DNA of 64,000 nucleotides from CAYMZZ01 sp964395095 (GTDB taxonomy: Bacteria > Bacteroidota > Bacteroidia > Chitinophagales > Chitinophagaceae): the NCBI GenBank assembly GCA_964395095.1, contig CAYMZZ010000015.1, positions 48,395 through 112,394 on the forward strand, in the 5' to 3' direction. Shown piece by piece: positions 34,207 to 43,412 of the stretch; positions within the stretch are counted from its first letter, which is position 1; every line of letters starts with the position of its first letter. The notes beneath the pieces were generated by a model, which ran no database searches, was not told the origin of the DNA, and saw only the letters and a list, made by a program, of their open reading frames with translations. A program made the position numbers and the translations under genes.

Positions 34207-34845
34207 TCACCCCAGCAACCCATCCCTGGTTTCCCGCTCTACCAGCCATTTCAGGATAAAAAAAGGCAGGATGATCAACACCGAGCCCCAGAGATTGTCG
34301 GGCGTAAAAGTTTGCGGATAGTTTCTTACCACAAAAAACATAAGCATTCCTCCCACCACAATCGACACATGCAGCACAATCATATTGGGTGTGAAGGCGC
34401 CGAAGTGAAGCTTCACCGGTTGCTGGGTTCGGTGCAATATAATCCGGTGGATCAATAAAGTGAGCAGATTCAAATTGAAAAACCAGTTTTGAAATACCAG
34501 CACCTGGATATTGATAAAACTGATCGCTTCGTTGTGCAGGTTCGCGATGATGCCGAAGAAAACAACAATAAATACCAGGTAAATAAACATCGGCACAAAG
34601 GAACTGATAATTGAATTGTCGGTTTTCGACACTCTTTCCGCATTCGGATTCTGCCGGTATAGCAGGCCGTCGACCACCAGCCGAATAAACTCCGTCCACC
34701 AAAAGAAATAAATTACATAAAACACGGTGCTTTGCCCGCTAAGAATAGAAAACAGGGTTAAGAGGGTGAAAAAGACAAACTGCCATTGCTGGTAGTGTCG
34801 CAGGAGACTTGCTGCAATACCCCCATACTTGTTAATCGACATCAT
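34207..34845 (-). CDS. Hypothetical polytopic membrane protein
   Basis: About 212 residues from the ATGATG at 34845; an ATG at 34890 would add 15. Six or so hydrophobic segments can be seen (FVFFTLLTLFSILSG, VFYVIYFFWWTEFIRL, MFIYLVFIVVFFGII, VLHVSIVVGGMLMFFVV, GSVLIILPFFILKWLV). No known family is recognised. It is divergent from the membrane/XRE pair at 35046 across 200 bp. Confidence 0.6.
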   Translation of the reverse strand: MMSINKYGGIAASLLRHYQQWQFVFFTLLTLFSILSGQSTVFYVIYFFWWTEFIRLVVDGLLYRQNPNAERVSKTDNSIISSFVPMFIYLVFIVVFFGIIANLHNEAISFINIQVLVFQNWFFNLNLLTLLIHRIILHRTQQPVKLHFGAFTPNMIVLHVSIVVGGMLMFFVVRNYPQTFTPDNLWGSVLIILPFFILKWLVERETRDGLLG

Positions 34846-34966
34846 TAGAATAAAAGTAATGCCGGAATCAGGAAAGCCCATCCCGGCCATTGGGTATTTG
34901 TAGACTGCCTGGAGGCTATCTACACCCGGTTCGGGCCATTTGACTCCAAAAAATTGTCAATTCACC

Positions 34967-35042
34967 CATACTTTTTGTAAAGTATGTTTTACATATCGGA
35001 AAATATACTTTACTTTGTTTCATTATTCACTTTTAAAGTATA
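34967..35042. promoter_or_regulatory. Candidate operators TATACTTTA/TAAAGTATA
   Basis: Two inverted pairs of the same 8-9-bp word precede the pair at 35046: CATACTTT/AAAGTATG (34967-34986) and TATACTTTA (35004-35012) / TAAAGTATA (35034-35042), the last one 3 bp before the ATG. The repeated word fits a binding site for the XRE protein encoded downstream. Confidence 0.55.
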
Positions 35043-35045
35043 GCC

Positions 35046-35519
35046 ATGTTTACAAAATTTCTTCTGCCACCGCCAGCCGCCAAACTGGGCTGGTTCCTGA
35101 CCATTCCCGGTCTGATAATCATCTATGCCGTGTTGCACCAGGATTTTAGCTTCGCCTTTCTCCACTATGAGAGCGGCGATACCAGTGGTTCTTTTTTTGG
35201 CGAAAACCTGCTCTGGGACCTGAAGCGCAACAATTTCACCGACGAGCTGGGCACCCTGCTTTTGCTGGGGGGCCTCATGCTTCTTACGTTTTCGCGGCAG
35301 CCCGATGAAGACGAGCGCATTCGCCAGATCCGCCTCGAAAGCCTGCTCTGGGCCGTGCTGGTCAATATGATCCTGATCATGGTAGCTGTTGTTCTTTTCT
35401 ACAACGGACTCTTCCTACAGGTGATGGCCTACAATATGGCCACCACGCTCCTGCTCTTCATTGTCCGCTTTTATGGAATCCTTTTCTTCGAACGCCGTAA
35501 AATGAAAAGCCATGATTAA
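35046..35519 (+). CDS. Hypothetical membrane protein, partner of an XRE regulator
   Basis: A 157-residue protein with four likely membrane segments (WFLTIPGLIIIYAVL, ELGTLLLLGGLMLLTF, LLWAVLVNMILIMVAVVLFY, AYNMATTLLLFIVRFYGILFF). It overlaps the XRE gene by 8 bp. Membrane protein plus XRE pairs like this one and 15898-16658 are common; the protein may be the regulated output or a signal input. No family named. Confidence 0.65.
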   Translation: MFTKFLLPPPAAKLGWFLTIPGLIIIYAVLHQDFSFAFLHYESGDTSGSFFGENLLWDLKRNNFTDELGTLLLLGGLMLLTFSRQPDEDERIRQIRLESLLWAVLVNMILIMVAVVLFYNGLFLQVMAYNMATTLLLFIVRFYGILFFERRKMKSHD

Positions 35520-35712
35520 CAGTATACGGGTGGAGCGGGCCATCCTCAACATTACCCAGGCCGAGCTGGCCGATCGTGTGGGCGTATCCCGCCAAACCAT
35601 CAATGCCATCGAAAGCAACAAATACGTGCCTTCCACCATACTCGCGCTAAAGATCGCGCGGGTATTTGATAAACCGGTGGAACAGGTTTTTCGATTGGAA
35701 AAGAACGATTAG
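35512..35712 (+). CDS. XRE-family HTH regulator
   Basis: A 66-residue single HTH: RVERAILNITQAELADRVGVSRQTINAIESNKYVPSTILALKIARVFDKPVEQVFRLE, the YgzD/YozG-like pattern with recognition helix SRQTINAIESNK. It overlaps the upstream membrane gene, and the TATACTTTA inverted repeats upstream of that gene are its probable sites. An AATTTGAGAATTTG word array starts after its stop codon. Confidence 0.92.
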   Translation: MINSIRVERAILNITQAELADRVGVSRQTINAIESNKYVPSTILALKIARVFDKPVEQVFRLEKND

Positions 35713-35812
35713 GGAAAATTTGAGAATTTGACTATTCGGATATTTATGAAAATTAGGAGGCAGCGAAGCTGCCTCCTAATTTTCATTAGTATATTTGACG
35801 ACAACATTTACC

Positions 35813-36256
35813 ATGAAATATTCTAAGCCTATCCTCCAATCAATAAGTTTGATAATCACAATCGCGCTGGCTTTAGCAGCCTGCCAGTCAAATAAAAAAA
35901 CGGAACAAAAAGCCGAACCCGCGGCAGTAGCAGCTTCGGCCAGTGGGGATACCCTTTTTATCGAATACGGCATCGACCTGCGAAGACCTGGCTATGCAAT
36001 TTTTACCAACAAACCGGATACCAGCTTTGAGGATCTGGCTGCCAGTATCACCTATCTGAAGCAATTACCCGACAGCATCCGCACTCAACGTTTCTACCTG
36101 ATTGTTGACAGCAGCACGGCAAAATCCCGCATAGATCAACTGACCCTTGCCCTGCCGGAATCAGGCATTCACCATTTCGAAGTGATGGATCTATACAAAT
36201 TTTCACAAACTATTACTGAACCTGTTTCGATGGAGCTGAATATACCGAAGGATTAA
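35813..36256 (+). CDS. Small lipoprotein, hypothetical
   Basis: A 147-residue protein from the ATG at 35813 (MKYSKPILQSISLIITIALA). The lipobox LALAAC gives Cys24 as the lipidation site, followed by a Lys/Glu/Ala-rich linker and a compact alpha/beta domain with two similar segments (FEDLAASITYLKQLPDSIRTQRFYLIVDSST and ...LALPESGIHHFEVMDLYKF). No family recognised. Confidence 0.65.
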   Translation: MKYSKPILQSISLIITIALALAACQSNKKTEQKAEPAAVAASASGDTLFIEYGIDLRRPGYAIFTNKPDTSFEDLAASITYLKQLPDSIRTQRFYLIVDSSTAKSRIDQLTLALPESGIHHFEVMDLYKFSQTITEPVSMELNIPKD

Positions 36257-36640
36257 TCCAGCCCCGTTGGTGATCATCATAGCAATGAATAATCCCGCAA
36301 CTGGCTTGCCTGCCTGTTGAGCCCACTGAAATTTGGCTAACACCCTACCAACTTGAACAATCCTTCTACGGCACGTAAACATCGTATTAGTATATCTACG
36401 ATTTTAATCTGCGTGCTTTTGCTTATTTCTTCGAAATAAACCTAAGCAAATTTCTGAACTCGTCCTCGTTCACCGACCTTGATCCTTAAGTAGTAACTGA
36501 TTAGAGCACCAATATCATGAACCACCCTTTCCGCCCCCAACGGATCGTAAACCTCCATCTGTCGCCTGGCGGATGTTGCCCCGGCCTGCATTGGCTTTAC
36601 AGTTATTGTAGTCAGCTCTTCACCCAAACTGTAAGGTAAA
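36257..36640. other. Gene-free spacer
   Basis: 384 bases with no gene that can be supported. A TTATTTC/GAAATAA hairpin lies at 36423-36439. An open minus-strand frame of 61 codons (36442-36627) has no recognisable signature. The promoter of the large hybrid kinase should be here. Confidence 0.5.
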
Positions 36641-39600
36641 ATGCATCGAATTCAAAAAATCATACCGGCTAAACCCAAACATATACTATGGATTGTATTT
36701 GCCATGGTATCGTTAACAGCAACTCTTTTTGTATACCAGGCCTGGATAAAAAACCGTGATCTGCGACGCCATGATCAACAGGTACGGCAAACACTGGTGA
36801 TTATGCGCGGCTATGCTGAAATCCGTTCGGCCCTGGCAGAAAGCGAATTGCTGCTGAGCAAATATTTCAATAAAGATGATAACAGCGGTCGCGACCTCCA
36901 ATACATTCATCAATACTTAAATGAAATACTCCAGGCCACCGAAGGAAAGTTGATTGATTCTCTACAAAAGAAGAACTTCAAAGCGCTATCGAATTCCGTA
37001 TCAGAATTGGTGCAAATGCAATTGAATTTCCCTGGCGATTCAATGGCAACACAGGCATCTTCCGACCGATTAAGACTTTACAGACATATTGAGCGCATAC
37101 TGAATCGGCTGGATGAACGTCAAAATCATCTGCTGGATTTGCGCGACCAGGCCAGCGACAATGCGGCCATCCGTTCATTCTACAATACCCTGCAGGGAGC
37201 TGCACTCATATTCGTATTTGTGATCGTGCTTCTGGCTCGCTTGCACCGTGATATTAAACGAAGGCAACAGGCCGAAATTCTGGCGGTTGAAGGCGAGCAG
37301 AAATACCGTTTGCTGGTAGAAGGGGCAGCCGCAACCATTTTTACCACCGACCTGGCGGGTCGGTTCAACTATGTAAGTGAGAAATGTCAGCAACTTACTG
37401 GTTACAGCCCATCGGAATTGCAGGGCAATCCTTATAGCATGCTGGTAGCGCCCGACTGGCTAAGCGGGATCAGTGAACTGTATCAACAGCAATTTGAAAA
37501 GCAAATTCCGGATACCACACAGGAGTTTGAAATAGTTGACAGAACGGGTAACCGCAAATGGGTTGAACAACATGCCACCCTACTAATGAGGGATGAAAAG
37601 CCCAGCGGATTGCAATGCATCGTTAAAGATATTTCTGAAAAGAAGGAGGCGGAAGCCAAACTGCAGGAATCGCAGAGAATAACCCAATCGCTGCTCGACC
37701 ATACCCGGGAAGGGTTCATTATGATTGACCGGGCCTTCAGGATCCTGCTGGTCAATCGGCAGGCAAGAGTGGGATTGGAAACGCTGGCCGGTAGAAGTCT
37801 TCAAAATGGCATGTCGATATTTGACCTGATGCTGGAAAAAGACAAACCGGTTGCCCTGGCGAATTTTGAAAAAGTATTTGCAGGCGAGCAGGTGGAGGTG
37901 GAATCAGCATATGATTTGCCAACAGGTCAACAATGGATTCGCATCAGCCACTCACCTGTGCGTAATGAGGCGGGCGAAATCACCGGCGCAGCCATTGTTA
38001 TACACGACATTACCGCCAGCCGCAAGCAAGCCACTCAACTCCGCGATGCCGACCAGAAAATCCGCGCCATGCTTTCGAGCACCAAGGATGGGTTCTATAT
38101 GATTGATCATGATTACCGTGTGCTGATGATCAACGAAGCCGGCCGCCAACTCGTTCACCGTGCTACAGGCCAGGAAATCAGCGAAGGCATGAAGATTATT
38201 GAGTTCCTCGGACCCACGCGCATCAGAAGTTATCGCGACCTGATCGAAAACGCAAAGGCAGGCCGTCGCCAGGAAATTGAAAATAAGGTGGAAATGCCTG
38301 ATGGAGAATACTGGTTCCACAACACCTATTTCCCGGTGAGGAATGAAAAGGGAGAAGTGATTGCGGTTTGTGCCACCACCCAGGACATTACGGAGCGTAA
38401 GCTGATCGATAAAGCCATTGAGCGCGTGCGCATGGAAAAGGAAGAATACCAGTTTCGCCTGCAATCCATCCTCGACAATACGCCCGTTATGGTATTTATA
38501 AAAGATACAGAAGGGCGATACTTACTCATTAACCAGGCTTTCCGTGAAATGTATGAAATAACGGACAGAGATATTATCGGAAAAACGGACTTCGACTTCG
38601 ATACACCCGAAGCGGCCCAGCGATACAAGGAAGCGGACGAACTGGTGGTGTTTACGCAGCAAAACCTGGTGTCGGAAGAAAAACTTATCCGACCCAATGG
38701 CGAGTACAGTCTCCTGATCGTTAAGTTCCCGCTATTTGATCGGCAGGGAAAAGTATATGGTGTGGGCTGCATTGCCACGGATATTTCGGAACGTGTACGC
38801 CAGCGTCAGCAACTGGTGGAAGCACGCCAGAAAGCGGAGAATGCAGAGCGGCTGCAGGAGCAGTTTCTCGCTAATATGAGCCATGAGATCCGCACACCCA
38901 TGAACGGCATAATTGGTATGGCCGATATACTGGCAGAAACATCCCTTAACCCGCAGCAACAGGAATTCCTCGATATCATCCGCCATTCTTCCGCCAACCT
39001 GCTGGGTTTGATCAACGACATACTTGATCTATCCAAAATAAAAGCCGGCAAACTTACGGTGGAGCATACGGTATTCGACCTGTGCAGCATGATGCACCAT
39101 ACCCTGGCACCCTTTCAACTACCGGCCAAAGAGAAAAACATACAATTATGCTATGAGCCTGACCCGCAGCTTCCGGAACAAGTAATCAGCGATCCCCTTC
39201 GCATAACACAGGTGCTTACAAACCTGATCGGCAATGCCCTGAAGTTTACCGATAATGGCAGCATTACCATTATGGTAAAAGCGCTTTCGATACACGATAA
39301 ATCCTGTACGCTCCAGTTTGTCGTTGCCGATACCGGCATCGGAATCGCAGAAGACCGGCTCCCTTATATTTTCGACAGTTTTGAACAGGCCGAAGCAGGA
39401 ACAGCCCGGAAATACGGCGGCACGGGTCTCGGGCTCAGCATTAGTCGCAACCTTGTGCAAATGCTGGGCGGCCAACTGGAAGTGAGCAGCCAGGAAGGCC
39501 AGGGGACCCACTTCAGTTTCCAACTCACGCTGCCATTGCCCCAATCAGTGGAAAGGCTTGCCAGCACAAACGCCGACACTATTGCACCCAAAGAACTGGC

Positions 39601-40390
39601 CGACAAAAAAATATTGGTGGCGGAAGACAATGAGATTAATCAGAAAGTAATCTTCCATGTGCTGCAAAAAGCGGGTATCCACGCCAGCATTGCCAACAAT
39701 GGACAGGAAGCAGCCGAAATACTGGAAACAAACAAAGATTTTGACGCGGTAATCCTTGACCTGCGCATGCCTTTGATGGATGGATTTCAGACAGCCGTTT
39801 ACATACGTGAAAAGCTGAAATGTAAAATGCCGATTGTTGCCATGACAGCCAGCGCCCTTCGCAACGAAAAAGAGCGGTGTATGCAACTGGGCATGAATGG
39901 CTATATGACAAAACCCTTTTCGCCGCCGAAGCTGTTCGAAATGCTCCAGCAATTGTTGCAGCAGCCAACGGATGCCATCATAGATGGCGAAGCCAGGGAA
40001 CAGGAAGCAACAGCCGCCGGTTACAATCTTTCGTATCTGCATGAAATGGACGACGCGGCATACAGCGAAGAAATACTAAGCCTCTTCCTGCAGTCGACTC
40101 CGGTAGCGCTCGGCTCCATGAGTAAGGCTGCTCTTCATGAAGAATGGGATAACCTGTACGCAGAAGCGCATAAACTGAAGAGCGCCACCGGACTGCTGCA
40201 AATGCAACAACTCACCGACCTGCTGATAGAAGTGGAGCAGCAGGCAAAAGGCCGAAAAGACATGAATGTACTGGAAACAATACTAAAGAAACTAAAAGAA
40301 CAATACGAGTTGTTGCAACCCATGATACAGGCCGAATTGAAAATGCTGGCGCACGAGCCGGGAAAACTGGAGCAGGCAGATCGAAAGTGA
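36641..40390 (+). CDS. Hybrid sensor histidine kinase with four PAS domains, receiver and Hpt
   Basis: A 1249-residue multistep phosphorelay protein. A periplasmic CHASE3-like sensor lies between TM1 (about 15-32) and TM2 (about 187-205); four PAS domains follow (about 215-335, 345-460, 470-590, 600-725). The HisKA box is LANMSHEIRTPMNGIIG (His748), then HATPase with GGTGLGLSIS, a receiver with Asp1040 (VILDLRMP) and Lys in YMTKPF, and a C-terminal Hpt with AEAHKLKSATGLL (His1177). All four phosphotransfer residues of a His-Asp-His relay are present; the final Asp should be Asp51 of the next gene, 54 bp downstream. Confidence 0.94.
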   Translation: MHRIQKIIPAKPKHILWIVFAMVSLTATLFVYQAWIKNRDLRRHDQQVRQTLVIMRGYAEIRSALAESELLLSKYFNKDDNSGRDLQYIHQYLNEILQATEGKLIDSLQKKNFKALSNSVSELVQMQLNFPGDSMATQASSDRLRLYRHIERILNRLDERQNHLLDLRDQASDNAAIRSFYNTLQGAALIFVFVIVLLARLHRDIKRRQQAEILAVEGEQKYRLLVEGAAATIFTTDLAGRFNYVSEKCQQLTGYSPSELQGNPYSMLVAPDWLSGISELYQQQFEKQIPDTTQEFEIVDRTGNRKWVEQHATLLMRDEKPSGLQCIVKDISEKKEAEAKLQESQRITQSLLDHTREGFIMIDRAFRILLVNRQARVGLETLAGRSLQNGMSIFDLMLEKDKPVALANFEKVFAGEQVEVESAYDLPTGQQWIRISHSPVRNEAGEITGAAIVIHDITASRKQATQLRDADQKIRAMLSSTKDGFYMIDHDYRVLMINEAGRQLVHRATGQEISEGMKIIEFLGPTRIRSYRDLIENAKAGRRQEIENKVEMPDGEYWFHNTYFPVRNEKGEVIAVCATTQDITERKLIDKAIERVRMEKEEYQFRLQSILDNTPVMVFIKDTEGRYLLINQAFREMYEITDRDIIGKTDFDFDTPEAAQRYKEADELVVFTQQNLVSEEKLIRPNGEYSLLIVKFPLFDRQGKVYGVGCIATDISERVRQRQQLVEARQKAENAERLQEQFLANMSHEIRTPMNGIIGMADILAETSLNPQQQEFLDIIRHSSANLLGLINDILDLSKIKAGKLTVEHTVFDLCSMMHHTLAPFQLPAKEKNIQLCYEPDPQLPEQVISDPLRITQVLTNLIGNALKFTDNGSITIMVKALSIHDKSCTLQFVVADTGIGIAEDRLPYIFDSFEQAEAGTARKYGGTGLGLSISRNLVQMLGGQLEVSSQEGQGTHFSFQLTLPLPQSVERLASTNADTIAPKELADKKILVAEDNEINQKVIFHVLQKAGIHASIANNGQEAAEILETNKDFDAVILDLRMPLMDGFQTAVYIREKLKCKMPIVAMTASALRNEKERCMQLGMNGYMTKPFSPPKLFEMLQQLLQQPTDAIIDGEAREQEATAAGYNLSYLHEMDDAAYSEEILSLFLQSTPVALGSMSKAALHEEWDNLYAEAHKLKSATGLLQMQQLTDLLIEVEQQAKGRKDMNVLETILKKLKEQYELLQPMIQAELKMLAHEPGKLEQADRK

Positions 40391-40444
40391 TCGTATAATA
40401 GAAGGAATCAAGTTTAAAATTTCCAAACCCTACAAACAAACATT

Positions 40445-40804
40445 ATGAAAATCCTGGTAGCCGAAGACGAACCCATCATGCTAAAGACCATTGCGCTTCG
40501 TCTCCGTAAAGACGGACATGAAGTGATAGTGGCCGACAATGGCCGTGAAGCCATGGAGCATATCGACACGCATAAGCCTGATCTCATTATTACCGATATC
40601 ATGATGCCCTATTCATCAGGACTCGAGATAGTGGGAAAGGTAAAAGGGCAAAACAGTAAAACACCCGTGATCGTGCTGAGTGCCATGGGCCAGGAAAATG
40701 TAGTACTGGAAGCCTTTAACCTGGGCGCCGACGACTACATCACCAAGCCCTTTAGTCCCAATGAACTTTCGGTACGGGTAAAACGCCTTATGCAGACAGC
40801 CTGA
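40445..40804 (+). CDS. Stand-alone response regulator (receiver domain only)
   Basis: A 119-residue CheY-like protein: acidic pocket EDE (7-9), phospho-acceptor Asp51 in IITDIMMP, Ser/Thr in VLSAMG and Lys in DDYITKPF. It has no output domain. It is the likely final acceptor of the Hpt domain encoded just upstream and could act on the glycosyltransferase or the HEAT protein encoded downstream. Confidence 0.92.
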   Translation: MKILVAEDEPIMLKTIALRLRKDGHEVIVADNGREAMEHIDTHKPDLIITDIMMPYSSGLEIVGKVKGQNSKTPVIVLSAMGQENVVLEAFNLGADDYITKPFSPNELSVRVKRLMQTA

Positions 40805-40837
40805 GCCAGTTGAACAGGTAAATCATATATCCATCCC

Positions 40838-41947
40838 ATGATTAACTTCCCTGCATTGCTTCTCGAAATAGTGCATCCTCATCAATTATGGCGAGGCATG
40901 TATTTATTTCTATTGGCAATTGCCGGATTGGTGCTCTTTATCGCATTTTACATGATAAAACGAGGCGCCATCTCTGCCAGGCGAAGACGTTTACGCCAGC
41001 AATTCAGCGACTTTATCAGTGAGCTGGCTATTTGCGATACCGAAGAAGAATGTACTGAATTTGTAAATAGCCCCGCCACCAAACAGCTTCAGGATCGTTG
41101 GCTATCCGACAGGTTTGCCCGCAATACCCTGATTCGTGAACTGACGGCCGCCGCCAAAAATATGAGCGGGCAGGCTACTACGAATATTTGCTGGTATTAT
41201 GAAAAAGCAGACTTGTATGCAGATACACTAAAGCATTTAAAAAGCAAACAATGGCATGTAAAAGCCCGTGCCATTCAGCAACTGGCGCATCTGCAACAAA
41301 GCCGCTTTGCCCGGCGTATTTATCGGCTTACGAACGACAAGCACGAGCTGGTACGCAATGAAGCCCGCATAGCTATGGTAAAACTTACCGGCTTCAAAGG
41401 ATTGCGTTTTTTGCACTTTATCAGTTATCCAATTACCGACTGGCAACAAATTTCCCTGTTGCATGAACTGGCACAGCATCGCCAAACTGCCTTTCCGTCG
41501 CTCCACGAACTGCTGCAATCGGCCAATACCAGTGTAGTGGAATTCACGCTTCGGTTAATCACCAGCTATCAACAATTTGAACAAAAGGATGCTGTAGTAA
41601 AATGTCTGCAATCACCCGAGCCCGCTATCCGCGAAAAAGCGTTGATCGCACTGATGGAAATTGGCGACGAAACGACAGTAGAAGCAATCCTTCAAAACTT
41701 TCACAAGGAAGATCCACGCCTGCAACAGCTATCCCTGCAGGCAATACAGAAAACAGGCGCGAGCGGTTGCACAGCCTTTCTTCTCTCCTTGCTGTGTCAC
41801 CCGGATCATGAAATAAAAGCCGCATCGGCAAGGGCAATTTTGGAATGGGAGCCCGATGGTCAATGCCTCATCGCGGAAAGAGTGCCTACCGACGCTTATC
41901 CCTGGAACCAGCTATTACCGCAACTAAAACAGGAGAAAAGAGCATGA
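40838..41947 (+). CDS. Membrane-anchored HEAT-repeat protein
   Basis: A 369-residue protein with an N-terminal membrane helix (about 20-40; YLFLLAIAGLVLFIAFYMI), a basic segment and then HEAT-like helical repeats of about 30 residues (WHVKARAIQQLAHLQQSRFARRIYRLTNDKHELVRNEARIAMVKL, PAIREKALIALMEIGDETTVEAIL, HEIKAASARAILEWEP). It probably works as a scaffold on the cytoplasmic side. The next gene starts inside its stop codon (ATGA), so it is tightly coupled with the glycosyltransferase. Confidence 0.85.
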   Translation: MINFPALLLEIVHPHQLWRGMYLFLLAIAGLVLFIAFYMIKRGAISARRRRLRQQFSDFISELAICDTEEECTEFVNSPATKQLQDRWLSDRFARNTLIRELTAAAKNMSGQATTNICWYYEKADLYADTLKHLKSKQWHVKARAIQQLAHLQQSRFARRIYRLTNDKHELVRNEARIAMVKLTGFKGLRFLHFISYPITDWQQISLLHELAQHRQTAFPSLHELLQSANTSVVEFTLRLITSYQQFEQKDAVVKCLQSPEPAIREKALIALMEIGDETTVEAILQNFHKEDPRLQQLSLQAIQKTGASGCTAFLLSLLCHPDHEIKAASARAILEWEPDGQCLIAERVPTDAYPWNQLLPQLKQEKRA

Positions 41948-43371
41948 GCTGGTTAGACTGGATTTACGATTTTTTTACCTACAGTATTCTTGGCTACTCC
42001 CTCGTGCTGCTGCTGTGTTATGTTTTCATAGCCATTTATTCCGTGGGCGAAACCCGTCGCTATTTGCGCAAGAGCAGTTTCACCGACTATTCACTAATGG
42101 CTGTTTCGCCACATACACCTTCCATCAGCATTCTGGCTCCGGCTTACAATGAAGGCGCTACCATTATCGAAAATGTGCGGTCGCTGTTGAGCATTCATTA
42201 CAATAAAATGGAGCTTATTGTGATCAATGATGGCAGTAAAGACAACTCCCTCTCACGACTGATAGAGGCTTATGAACTGGAGCAGGTGCCCCGGCTGGTT
42301 ACCCAGCATATTGCCACCAAAGCGGTAAGGGGGGTGTATAAAAGTAAAAATCCAGTTTATCATAAACTCACCGTGGTAGACAAGGAAAACGGAGGAAAGG
42401 CCGACGCGTTGAATGTGGGCGTCAACATTGCCACCCATGATTATATTGTGTGTATTGATGTGGATTGCATCCTGGAGCAGGATGCCATGCTCAAGCTGGT
42501 GAAACCATTTCTCGAAGAGAAAAAGGAGCGTGTGATAGCTACGGGTGGTGTTGTGCGAATCGCTAATTCCTGCGAAGTGCGCGATGGCAAGATCATTCGG
42601 GTGCATTTACCCCATCAATGGATACCCCGTGTGCAAACGCTGGAATATATCCGTGCCTTTTTGCTGGGTCGTATGGCCTGGAGCCGGCTCAATGGGCTGC
42701 TGCTGATATCCGGCGCCTTTGGCGCATTCGATCGCGAGATCGTGATTAAAGCCGGCGGGTACGATCATGGAACCGTAGGGGAAGACATGGAGCTGGTAGT
42801 GCGCATGCGCCGCTACATGGAAGAACGCAAGCTGCCCTATAAGGTAAGTTATATACCCGATCCGCTTTGCTGGACCGAAGCACCCTCATCATTTAAAATT
42901 CTGGGACGACAACGCAATCGCTGGACGCGCGGCACCATCGAAACCCTGCGCATTCATCGCAAAATGTTTTTCAATCGCCGCTATGGCGTATTGGGATTAA
43001 TAAGTTATCCGTATTGGTTCTTCTTCGAATTCCTCGCACCGTTGATCGAATTTGTAGGATTTTGCGCCTTTCTCCTGTTTTGTTTTTTGGGCCTTATGGA
43101 CTGGTCATTCTTCTTTGCGCTGCTGGGTTTCATCTTTAGCTTTGGCTTTTTGTATTCCACATTTGCCATACTCATGGAAGTACTAACTTATAATCAATAC
43201 AAAAAAGGAAAGTATATACTTCAACTAATGGCAACAGCATTTTTGGAGCCCATCCTATTCCACCCCTTTGTAGTATGGTCGGCCGTAAGAGGGAATATCG
43301 ACCTGTTGCGCAAGAAGAAATCGTGGGGAGAAATGACAAGAACCGGCTTTCAAACCGCACAGAAAAAATAA
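41944..43371 (+). CDS. Processive glycosyltransferase, family GT2 (PgaC/BcsA-like)
   Basis: A 475-residue inner-membrane GT2 enzyme from the ATG at 41944 (MSWLDWIYDFFTYSILGYSL). One N-terminal membrane helix, then the catalytic domain with ILAPAYNEGATI, VINDGSKD, DxD Asp172-Val-Asp174, GEDME (Glu280, Asp281) and QRNRW (323-327), then three to four C-terminal membrane helices. This is the motif set of processive synthases of poly-GlcNAc or similar exopolysaccharides that couple synthesis with export. No PgaB-like deacetylase is next to it. Confidence 0.9.
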   Translation: MSWLDWIYDFFTYSILGYSLVLLLCYVFIAIYSVGETRRYLRKSSFTDYSLMAVSPHTPSISILAPAYNEGATIIENVRSLLSIHYNKMELIVINDGSKDNSLSRLIEAYELEQVPRLVTQHIATKAVRGVYKSKNPVYHKLTVVDKENGGKADALNVGVNIATHDYIVCIDVDCILEQDAMLKLVKPFLEEKKERVIATGGVVRIANSCEVRDGKIIRVHLPHQWIPRVQTLEYIRAFLLGRMAWSRLNGLLLISGAFGAFDREIVIKAGGYDHGTVGEDMELVVRMRRYMEERKLPYKVSYIPDPLCWTEAPSSFKILGRQRNRWTRGTIETLRIHRKMFFNRRYGVLGLISYPYWFFFEFLAPLIEFVGFCAFLLFCFLGLMDWSFFFALLGFIFSFGFLYSTFAILMEVLTYNQYKKGKYILQLMATAFLEPILFHPFVVWSAVRGNIDLLRKKKSWGEMTRTGFQTAQKK

Positions 43372-43412
43372 GCCGCCAAACACAAAGCCATTCTGCAAGC
43401 CGCTTTCATGCA

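Noticed and set aside
36442..36627. 61-codon frame before the hybrid kinase
   Set aside because: No family signature, no promoter and no neighbour support.
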